In this document: one piece after another, positions 7,421 to 12,844 of the stretch | Position numbering within the stretch: position 1 is the stretch's first letter | How the letters are laid out: each line of letters opens with the position of its first letter | From: JAWXUT01 sp044426075 | GTDB lineage: Bacteria > Bacillota > Clostridia > Christensenellales > DTU072 | Length of the DNA stretch: 19,347 bases | Direction: 5' to 3' | Assembly: GCA_044426075.1 (NCBI GenBank) | Contig: JAWXUT010000023.1 | Span: 1-19,347, forward strand | Made by a program: the position numbers and the translations under genes | The notes under the pieces: generated by a model | Seen by the model: only the letters and a program-made list of their open reading frames with translations | The model's database searches: none | Told to the model about the DNA's origin: nothing

Positions 7421-8327
7421 CCTTACATTACAAACAAATGCAATTCTGCCAGCAATAGCGGGTTACAGTGATGTGGGTATGCGTATGTTGTGCAGTGAGT
7501 TTGGCGCGGGGATAACCTACACTGAAATGGTAAGCGCAAAGGGACTGCTATTTAACAATGAAAACACCAAAGCACTGCTTGCCACAAGTGACTATGAAAG
7601 CATTAAAGGAGTGCAGTTGTTCGGGCGTGAACCAGAGCTTATTGCACGTGCTATTCAAATGAAAGAATTGGCAAAGTTTGATATAATTGACATTAATATG
7701 GGCTGTCCTATGCCAAAAATATACAAAAATGGTGAAGGAAGCGCGCTTATGCGTGAGCCTAAACTTGTGGAAGAAATTGTGCGGGCGGCGGTTAATGCTA
7801 GTGGTGGAAGACCAGTTACTGGTAAAATCCGCGCGGGTTTTTCTGGTGATGAGATAAATGCTGTTGAGGTGGCACTTGCAATTCAAGCGGGCGGTGGAAG
7901 CGCAGTAACTGTGCACGGCAGAACGCGCGATATGTTGTACAGCGGATATGCTGATTTGTCAATAATAGCAGATGTTAAAAAAGCCGTCAGTATTCCAGTT
8001 ATAGGAAACGGGGATGTTGTGGATAGAGCAAGCTTCTTAAAAATGACAGAACAAACGGGCGTTGACGGAGTTGCAATTGCGCGTGGCGCGGTGGGCAGAC
8101 CGCAGATATTTGCTGAGGTTCAAGGCACAGAAGTTGAAGTTATACCCGCAGAACTAATAAAAAGGCACATAAATGCACTAATTGGAAGTATGCCAGAGCG
8201 TGTTGTGGTTAATACAATGAAAAAACACATTGCTTCTTATTACAAAGGTTCACGAGGCGATAAACAACTTAGGCTAGCAATTATGAAAGCAACCAGTTTA
8301 AATGACATTTATGAAGTTTTGCATTAA
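7407..8327 (+). CDS. tRNA-dihydrouridine synthase (Dus family, DusB-like)
   Basis: An FMN-dependent TIM-barrel enzyme that reduces uridine to dihydrouridine in tRNA with NAD(P)H. Visible family features are APxxGYSD-like start PAIAGYSD (15-22), the TEMV region (39-42), the active-site motif NMGCPMPKIYKNGEGSALM with the proton-donating cysteine C100, the FMN phosphate-binding GNGDV loop and ARGAVGRP near residues 230-240. Length 306 residues is slightly short of the ~320 of DusB. ATG 7407 is chosen over an in-frame ATG at 7365 because it has an SD (AGAGGGA, 7398-7404) and yields MKIGNLTL, the usual start of the family. The gene overlaps mazG by 14 bp and ends the spoVT unit; no hairpin terminator is evident before the pgk promoter. 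Assignment to DusB rather than another Dus class is by resemblance only. Confidence 0.93.
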   Translation: MKIGNLTLQTNAILPAIAGYSDVGMRMLCSEFGAGITYTEMVSAKGLLFNNENTKALLATSDYESIKGVQLFGREPELIARAIQMKELAKFDIIDINMGCPMPKIYKNGEGSALMREPKLVEEIVRAAVNASGGRPVTGKIRAGFSGDEINAVEVALAIQAGGGSAVTVHGRTRDMLYSGYADLSIIADVKKAVSIPVIGNGDVVDRASFLKMTEQTGVDGVAIARGAVGRPQIFAEVQGTEVEVIPAELIKRHINALIGSMPERVVVNTMKKHIASYYKGSRGDKQLRLAIMKATSLNDIYEVLH

Positions 8328-8365
8328 GAAAAAAACAAAAAAATCGAGAAAATGCTTGTTTATTG

Positions 8366-8380
8366 TTGCAAACGATAACA
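8366..8380 (+). promoter_or_regulatory. Putative cre site (CcpA operator) at the pgk promoter
   Basis: TTGCAAACGATAACA agrees at every defined position with the catabolite-responsive element consensus WTGNAARCGNWWWCA. It begins at the -35 hexamer and extends 9 bp into the spacer, so its centre is about 28 bp upstream of the predicted start. That position would favour repression by steric block, although glycolytic operons in some Gram-positives are activated by CcpA from sites further upstream. No ccpA gene is in the window; the role is inferred. Confidence 0.65.
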
Positions 8381-8394
8381 AGAAGTGTTATAAT
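8366..8394 (+). promoter_or_regulatory. Sigma-A type promoter of the pgk-tpiA-gpmI operon
   Basis: TTGCAA (8366-8371), a 17-bp spacer and TATAAT (8389-8394), with predicted transcription start near 8401 and a leader of about 40 nt ending in the SD TGGAGG (8429-8434) before ATG 8441. It lies in the 113-bp gap after dus. It is the same hexamer pair and spacing as the luxS promoter. Confidence 0.8.
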
Positions 8395-8440
8395 AATTAT
8401 CGATTGGTAAATATTACAAAATAAACCCTGGAGGTCTTAT

Positions 8441-9760
8441 ATGAACAAGAAAACAATTAAAGACGTAGATGTAAAAGGCAAAAAATGTCTTGTACGTTGC
8501 GACTTCAATGTTCCAATGAAAGACGGTGTTATCACAGATGAAAACCGTATCAATGGTGCGTTGCCAACAATCAAGTATCTAATGGAAAATGGCGCAAAAG
8601 TTATCCTATGCTCACATATGGGTAAGCCACACAGCATTTTTAGTGAAAAAGTTGGTTTAAATAAAAAAGAGAAAAAAGCAGTTGCAGCGATGCCAGAAGC
8701 AGAACAAGCAGCAGCTACAGCAGAAATTATTGCTAACGCAATCAAAAATGATGCTAAAAAATTGACACTTGCACCAGTTGCAGCACGCCTAAACGAAATT
8801 TTGGGTGGCAAAGTGGCATTTGCTAAAGACGTTATCGGCGCAGATGCAAAGGCAAAAGTTGCTGCTTGTAAAGCGGGTGAATGTGTATTGCTAGAAAATC
8901 TACGTTTCCACGCAGAAGAAGCTGGCAAAGAAGAAGCTTTCTGTAAAGAACTTGCAGAATATGCTGAAGTTTATGTTAACGACGCTTTTGGAACAGCTCA
9001 CCGTAGCCACGCTTCAACAGCAGCAGTTGTTGAATATGGATTTGCAAAAACAGCAGTTTGCGGTTTCTTAATTGAAAAAGAATTAAGCGTTATGGCTGAT
9101 TCACTAGAGAACCCAGTTCGCCCATTTGTAGCAGTACTTGGTGGCGCTAAAGTTGCAGATAAATTAAAAGTTATCGACAATCTTTTAGAAAAATGCGACA
9201 GCCTAATTATCGGCGGTGGTATGGCGTACACATTTGTTAAAGCGCAAGGCGGAGAAATTGGTTCATCTCTAGTTGATGATGAAAAATTAGATTATTGTAT
9301 TGAAATGCTTGCAAAAGCAGATAAACTTGGCAAAAAAATCTACTTGCCAGTTGATAGTGCAGTTGCTTCAAGCTTCCCAAATCCAATTGATGCTGAAATC
9401 GATGTTGACTATGTTGACAGCGCTTCAATTCCAGCTGGAAAAATGGGTCTTGATATCGGCGAAGAGTCACGCAAAGTATTTGCAGATGTTATCAACAACG
9501 CAAAAACCATTATCTGGAACGGACCAATGGGCGTTTTTGAAAACCCAACTCTAGCTAAAGGCACAATCGCAGTAGCAAAAGCGCTAGCTGATATACAAGG
9601 TGCAACCACAATTATCGGTGGTGGCGATAGCGCAGCAGCAGTAGCAACACTAGGATTCGCAGACAAAATGAGCCACATTTCAACTGGTGGCGGTGCTAGT
9701 CTTGAGTTGTTTGAAGGAAAAGAATTACCAGGCATTGCTTGCCTAAATGAAAAAGCATAA
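8441..9760 (+). CDS. pgk: Phosphoglycerate kinase with an enlarged N-domain loop
   Basis: PGK transfers phosphate between 1,3-bisphosphoglycerate and ADP, forming ATP and 3-phosphoglycerate in glycolysis. Signatures present: substrate-binding RCDFNVP (19-25), RINGALPT (36-43), LENLRFH (151-157), NDAFGTAHRSHAS (180-192), VLGGAKVADK (232-241), and the nucleotide-binding IIGGGDSAAAV near 391-401. The protein has 439 residues against about 395 in most bacteria. The excess is a charged, Lys/Glu/Ala-rich insertion at about 64-108, between SHMGKP and LTLAPVAARL, where other PGKs have only a few residues. The reading frame is intact through it. SD TGGAGG lies 6 bp before the ATG. First gene of an operon with tpiA 17 bp downstream. 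Codon use (many CTA, ATC, CGT, GCA/GCT) differs visibly from the flanking genes, as expected for a highly expressed gene. Confidence 0.98.
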   Translation: MNKKTIKDVDVKGKKCLVRCDFNVPMKDGVITDENRINGALPTIKYLMENGAKVILCSHMGKPHSIFSEKVGLNKKEKKAVAAMPEAEQAAATAEIIANAIKNDAKKLTLAPVAARLNEILGGKVAFAKDVIGADAKAKVAACKAGECVLLENLRFHAEEAGKEEAFCKELAEYAEVYVNDAFGTAHRSHASTAAVVEYGFAKTAVCGFLIEKELSVMADSLENPVRPFVAVLGGAKVADKLKVIDNLLEKCDSLIIGGGMAYTFVKAQGGEIGSSLVDDEKLDYCIEMLAKADKLGKKIYLPVDSAVASSFPNPIDAEIDVDYVDSASIPAGKMGLDIGEESRKVFADVINNAKTIIWNGPMGVFENPTLAKGTIAVAKALADIQGATTIIGGGDSAAAVATLGFADKMSHISTGGGASLELFEGKELPGIACLNEKA

Positions 9761-9777
9761 TATAAGGAGAATTTAAT

Positions 9778-10524
9778 ATGAAAAGACCTATTATTGCAGG
9801 AAACTGGAAAATGAACAACACCAATGCAGAAACAAAAGCATTGCTTAAAGATGTAGCTGTATTAGCTGCAGACGCTAGCTGTGAAGTTGTAGTTTGCGTA
9901 CCTTTTACCGATATTGATATTGCACGTAAAACAATGCGTGGTTCAGGTATCAAATTGGGCGCACAAAATGTACACTGGGCTCCAAAAGGCGCTTACACTG
10001 GTGAAATTAGTGCATCTATGTTAAAAGAATTAAAAGTTGACTATGTTATCATTGGTCACAGCGAAAGAAGACAATACTTTGGTGAGACAGATGAAACTGT
10101 TAACCTAAGAGTTAAAGCTGCTCTAGCTGGCGGAATCAAACCAATCATCTGTGTAGGTGAAACTCTTGAAGAGAGAGAAGCTAACAAAACAGCTGAAGTT
10201 GTTATCCGTCAAATCAAAGGCGCTCTAGCTGGTATCGATAAACTTGCAATGAAGAAAATCGTTGTTGCTTACGAACCAATCTGGGCAATCGGAACTGGCA
10301 AAACAGCTACTTCACAAGAAGCTAACGATACAATCGCAGTTATCCGTAAAGCAGTTCGTAAACTATACAGCAAAACTGTTGCTCACGCTCTACGTATCCA
10401 ATACGGCGGCAGCATGAATCCAAAGAATGCTACAGAACTTATGGCTATGCCAGAAATCGACGGTGGTCTAATTGGTGGCGCATCACTAAACGCAGAAGAT
10501 TTTGCTAAAGTAGTTAAATACTAA
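9778..10524 (+). CDS. tpiA: Triosephosphate isomerase
   Basis: TIM interconverts dihydroxyacetone phosphate and glyceraldehyde 3-phosphate in the cytoplasm. At 248 residues it has the usual length of the family. The active site is complete: K11 in GNWKMN, H94 in IIGHSERR, E166 in AYEPIWAIGTGK (the mobile phosphate-gripping loop follows it), and the phosphate-binding YGGS and IGGASL segments near the C-terminus. SD AAGGAGA (9764-9770) is 7 bp before the ATG. It lies 17 bp after pgk, as in many Bacillota glycolytic operons (pgk-tpiA-gpmI). Codon preference resembles that of pgk. Confidence 0.98.
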   Translation: MKRPIIAGNWKMNNTNAETKALLKDVAVLAADASCEVVVCVPFTDIDIARKTMRGSGIKLGAQNVHWAPKGAYTGEISASMLKELKVDYVIIGHSERRQYFGETDETVNLRVKAALAGGIKPIICVGETLEEREANKTAEVVIRQIKGALAGIDKLAMKKIVVAYEPIWAIGTGKTATSQEANDTIAVIRKAVRKLYSKTVAHALRIQYGGSMNPKNATELMAMPEIDGGLIGGASLNAEDFAKVVKY

Positions 10525-10548
10525 AAACAACTTCGGGGAATAAACAAC

Positions 10549-10582
10549 TATAGCGTTCTTAGCTAAATAGGCGCGCTATAAT
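10549..10582 (+). promoter_or_regulatory. Possible internal promoter with overlapping inverted repeat before gpmI
   Basis: A perfect 7-bp inverted repeat, TATAGCG (10549-10555) and CGCTATA (10574-10580), spans 18 bp. Its right arm overlaps a TATAAT (10577-10582) suitable as a -10 box. The -35 region is poor (TTCTTA at 10556-10561, 15-bp spacing). Inside the repeat lies the 8-bp palindrome TTAGCTAA (10559-10566). This could be a regulated internal promoter or simply an RNA hairpin between tpiA and gpmI. No T run follows, so it is not an intrinsic terminator. Confidence 0.4.
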
Positions 10583-10591
10583 ATGTTTAGT

Positions 10592-10610
10592 CTCCGTTTT
10601 TTTATGGAGG
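10592..10610 (+). promoter_or_regulatory. gpmI ribosome binding site within a weak hairpin
   Basis: GGAGG (10606-10610) is placed 6 bp before the gpmI ATG. CTCCGT (10592-10597) can pair with ATGGAG (10604-10609), with one G-U pair and a loop of six U's, which would partly hide the SD. The stem is short and its effect uncertain. Confidence 0.45.
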
Positions 10611-10616
10611 ATAATA

Positions 10617-12143
10617 ATGTTCAACGCATTAATAATAATGGACGGATATGGTATCAATACCGATAGTAACGGTAACGCAATTGCGGCAAGTGGTACCCCA
10701 AACATCGCAAAACTAATGAAATCTTATCCACACACAACAATAGGCGCAAGTGGATTAGACGTAGGTTTGCCAGACGGTCAAATGGGTAACAGTGAAGTTG
10801 GCCACATCAATATGGGTGCGGGCAGAACTGTTTATCAAGAGTTAACTCGTATAACAAAATCAATAGCAGACGGCGACTTTTATCAAAATGAAGAGTTTTT
10901 AAAAGCTATAAGACACGCAAAAGCAAACAACAAAGCATTGCACACATTTGGCTTGTTGTCAGACGGTGGTGTACATAGTAATATCGCGCATCTATTTGCA
11001 GTAATCAAACTTGCAAAAAAAGAAGGGTTAGATAACATTTATGTTCACGGCTTTATGGATGGCAGAGATGTTGGAACTACTACTGGCGCAGGTTTCGTAG
11101 CAGACGTGCAAGCATTTATGGCTGAAGAAAACTTTGGCACAATGGCTTCAGTTATCGGCAGATACTATGCTATGGATAGGGACAATCGTTGGGATAGAGT
11201 TGAAAAGGGCTATAGCGCTCTTGTAGACGGTGTTGGCGTTTTGGCTCAAGATCCAGTTGCAGCGCTAAAGGCAAGTTACAGCGAGGGCATTACAGATGAG
11301 TTTATCTCACCAATAGTTTGCACCAAGGCAGACGGCACACCAACAGCTAGAATTAGTGAGGGTGACAGCATTATATTCTTCAACTTCCGCCCCGACCGCG
11401 CAAGAGAAATTACCCGCGCATTCATCAAAGCAGATTTTGACGGATTTAATAGAAAACAAGGTTTCTTAGCACCAACATATGTAGGATTTACACAATATGA
11501 CGCAACTTTCACAGAAATGAGCGTAGCTTTTAAACCACAAAGTTTGGTTAACAACTTGGGTCAAGTAATTGCAAAAAACAACTTAAAACAACTAAGAATA
11601 GCAGAAACTGAAAAATATGCTCACGTAACATTCTTCTTCAATTCCGGCGTAGAAGCACCAAATGTTGGCGAAGATAGAGAGCTTATTGCTTCACCAAAAG
11701 TTGCAACATACGATATGCAACCAGAAATGAGTGCAGAAGAAGTAACTGTTAAAGCTTGCGAGCACATTGCAAGTGGCAAATATGATGTTATGATTTTGAA
11801 CTTTGCTAACTGCGATATGGTTGGACACACCGGCGTATTTGATGCAGCCGTTTCAGCTGTAAACAAAGTTGATGAGTGTGTTGGACGTGTAATTGATGCA
11901 ATAAAAGCTGTAGGCGGCGCTGCAATAATCACCGCAGACCACGGCAACGCAGACAAAATGATCGGCGAAGACGGCAACGCATTTACACCACACAGCACCT
12001 TCCCCGTACCATTTATAGTGGTTAAAGACGGCAACTTCACTTTAGAAGAAGGCGGAATCCTAGCTGACGTAGCCCCAACCCTATTAGATATGATGGGAAT
12101 TGCTAAGCCAGATGAGATGACCGGACACTCCCTAATCAAGTAA
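10617..12143 (+). CDS. gpmI: 2,3-bisphosphoglycerate-independent phosphoglycerate mutase
   Basis: iPGM interconverts 3- and 2-phosphoglycerate and uses two Mn2+ ions and a phosphoserine intermediate; it is of the alkaline phosphatase superfamily. Features seen: metal ligand D9 in ALIIMDGYG, the catalytic serine S59 in MGNSEVGHINMGAGR, substrate-binding HGFMDGRDV (144-152) and GRYYAMDRDNRWDR (181-194), FNFRPDRAREIT (255-266), and the metal clusters CDMVGHTG (D400, H404), TADHGNADKM (D441, H442) and H459. The 508 residues are the usual length. It lies 92 bp after tpiA, farther than the other operon members are spaced, with its own possible promoter and SD GGAGG. In manganese-dependent iPGMs activity is pH-sensitive, a property linked to sporulation in Bacillus. 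An enolase gene, often next in such operons, is not found here; repeats follow instead. Confidence 0.98.
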   Translation: MFNALIIMDGYGINTDSNGNAIAASGTPNIAKLMKSYPHTTIGASGLDVGLPDGQMGNSEVGHINMGAGRTVYQELTRITKSIADGDFYQNEEFLKAIRHAKANNKALHTFGLLSDGGVHSNIAHLFAVIKLAKKEGLDNIYVHGFMDGRDVGTTTGAGFVADVQAFMAEENFGTMASVIGRYYAMDRDNRWDRVEKGYSALVDGVGVLAQDPVAALKASYSEGITDEFISPIVCTKADGTPTARISEGDSIIFFNFRPDRAREITRAFIKADFDGFNRKQGFLAPTYVGFTQYDATFTEMSVAFKPQSLVNNLGQVIAKNNLKQLRIAETEKYAHVTFFFNSGVEAPNVGEDRELIASPKVATYDMQPEMSAEEVTVKACEHIASGKYDVMILNFANCDMVGHTGVFDAAVSAVNKVDECVGRVIDAIKAVGGAAIITADHGNADKMIGEDGNAFTPHSTFPVPFIVVKDGNFTLEEGGILADVAPTLLDMMGIAKPDEMTGHSLIK

Positions 12144-12268
12144 AAAGCCATATTTCACGCACCTAACTTCACAAAGCCCCACTAGTCCAAAGAATCGAGT
12201 ATGTCCATATACACTCATCTTCGGCCGAGTGGGGCTTTGCTTGTTATGCACGCAAACTCTGGCTTTTT
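12142..12268. repeat. Palindromic element 1, also the likely terminator of the glycolytic operon
   Basis: A 127-bp hairpin-forming element starting in the gpmI stop codon. Outer arms AAAAAGCCA (12142-12150) and TGGCTTTTT (12260-12268) are perfectly complementary. Inner arms AAAGCCCCACT (12173-12183) and AGTGGGGCTTT (12228-12238) form a perfect 11-bp stem around a 44-nt loop. The left flank (12147-12172) and right flank (12243-12271) recur in the element at 12321: the left flank with 3 mismatches in 26, the right flank identical over 29 nt, while the inner stem is unrelated in sequence. GC-rich stem and terminal T's suggest that it ends transcription, possibly from both sides. Confidence 0.75.
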
Positions 12269-12320
12269 ACATTTCTTTGAACATAAGTAAGTGGAAGAAT
12301 AAGTTCTAGTTCTTACAAAC

Positions 12321-12443
12321 GCCATATTTCACGCACACAACATCACGAGCGCCCAATTTTAAAAATTCAAAAGTTACTTATACATTAGGATTTTTAAAAT
12401 TGGGCGTTCGCTTCGTTATGCACGCAAACTCTGGCTTTTTACA
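12321..12443. repeat. Palindromic element 2, same ends, different core
   Basis: Second tandem member of the family, 52 bp after the first and in the same orientation. Its core is a perfect 17-bp stem, 12350-12366 with 12390-12406 (CGCCCAATTTTAAAAAT and its complement), extendable to 20 bp (12347-12409) with one G-U pair, and a 23-nt loop. The left flank begins GCCATATTTCACGCAC (12321-12336) and the right flank begins GTTATGCACGC (12415-12425) and ends in TGGCTTTTT. The outer pairing has one mismatch (AAACGCCA). No protein-coding gene is recognisable between or inside the two elements. Confidence 0.75.
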
Positions 12444-12482
12444 CGACTCCTAGTTGTTGTTTATGCCACGGATAAATCGTAT

Positions 12483-12586
12483 AATCGTAGGGTGCGTCAG
12501 AGGACTAACGCACCCTACGATTTAATGTTCATCTGCGTTGAAATATACGTTCCAACTTTCCCATATAATCAACCCTTTATGGGTTC
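12483..12586. repeat. Dispersed intergenic repeat, copy B, with perfect 15-bp palindrome
   Basis: AATCGTAGGGTGCGT (12483-12497) and its exact complement (12508-12522) flank the 10-nt loop CAGAGGACTA. Bases 12494-12522 are identical to 96-124. The second module, 12563-12586, with inverted repeat AACCC-TTTAT-GGGTT, matches 144-167 with one mismatch. The hairpin has no T run and lies over 300 bp from the next gene, so a role as terminator is not obvious. Confidence 0.8.
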
Positions 12587-12620
12587 TGCAATTATTCAAT
12601 ATTCAATATTACTTATTACT

Positions 12621-12666
12621 TCCACCCGACGGGTGGATGCGGGCTGTCAGAGGACTACCACCCTAC
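12621..12666. repeat. Dispersed intergenic repeat, diverged copy C
   Basis: The core GTCAGAGGACTA (12646-12657) and CACCCTAC (12659-12666) recur here in shortened form. TCCACCC-GAC-GGGTGGA (12621-12637) forms a tight 7-bp hairpin. GGGTGG (12631-12636) could instead pair with a second CCACCC at 12658-12663, so two exclusive foldings are possible. From 12667 to 12809 I see only AT-rich sequence with no gene. Confidence 0.65.
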
Positions 12667-12809
12667 AATCTTAAGTATTGAGTTCTGCCATTTGTTCCCC
12701 GATTAAACTTGCTTAAATCAAAATCCACAATTTTTCATTTTTCATTAAATAAAGAATCTATAAAGTTTATTTCTTTTGGTCTTTTTTTTGCAAATTTGTC
12801 AATATTTAT

Positions 12810-12838
12810 TTGACTATACAAAATTGTAGGTTTATAAT
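12810..12838 (+). promoter_or_regulatory. Strong sigma-A promoter directly abutting the first ABC gene
   Basis: TTGACT (12810-12815), exactly 17 bp, TATAAT (12833-12838). The expected transcription start, about 7 bp after the -10 box, falls at 12845, which is the A of the ATG. There is no SD, and an in-frame TAG at 12827 excludes any ATG, GTG or TTG start further upstream in this frame. The transcript is therefore predicted to be leaderless or to have a leader of a few bases at most. Confidence 0.85.
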
Positions 12839-12844
12839 GTAATT

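Noticed and set aside
8437..8928. A 163-codon open frame on the - strand opposite pgk
   Set aside because: It is antisense to a clear phosphoglycerate kinase, and its low-complexity Ala/Ser composition reflects the pgk codons.
12161..12425. Integron attC sites
   Set aside because: The core-site match is incomplete (GTTATGC against GTTRRRY; the element 2 left side is not RYYYAAC), identity extends well beyond the 7-bp core sites, no cassette gene lies between, and no integrase is in the window. Kept only as an analogy.
12492..12674. A 60-codon open frame on the + strand
   Set aside because: It lies wholly within the palindromic repeats, has no SD or protein family resemblance, and its composition follows the repeat sequence.
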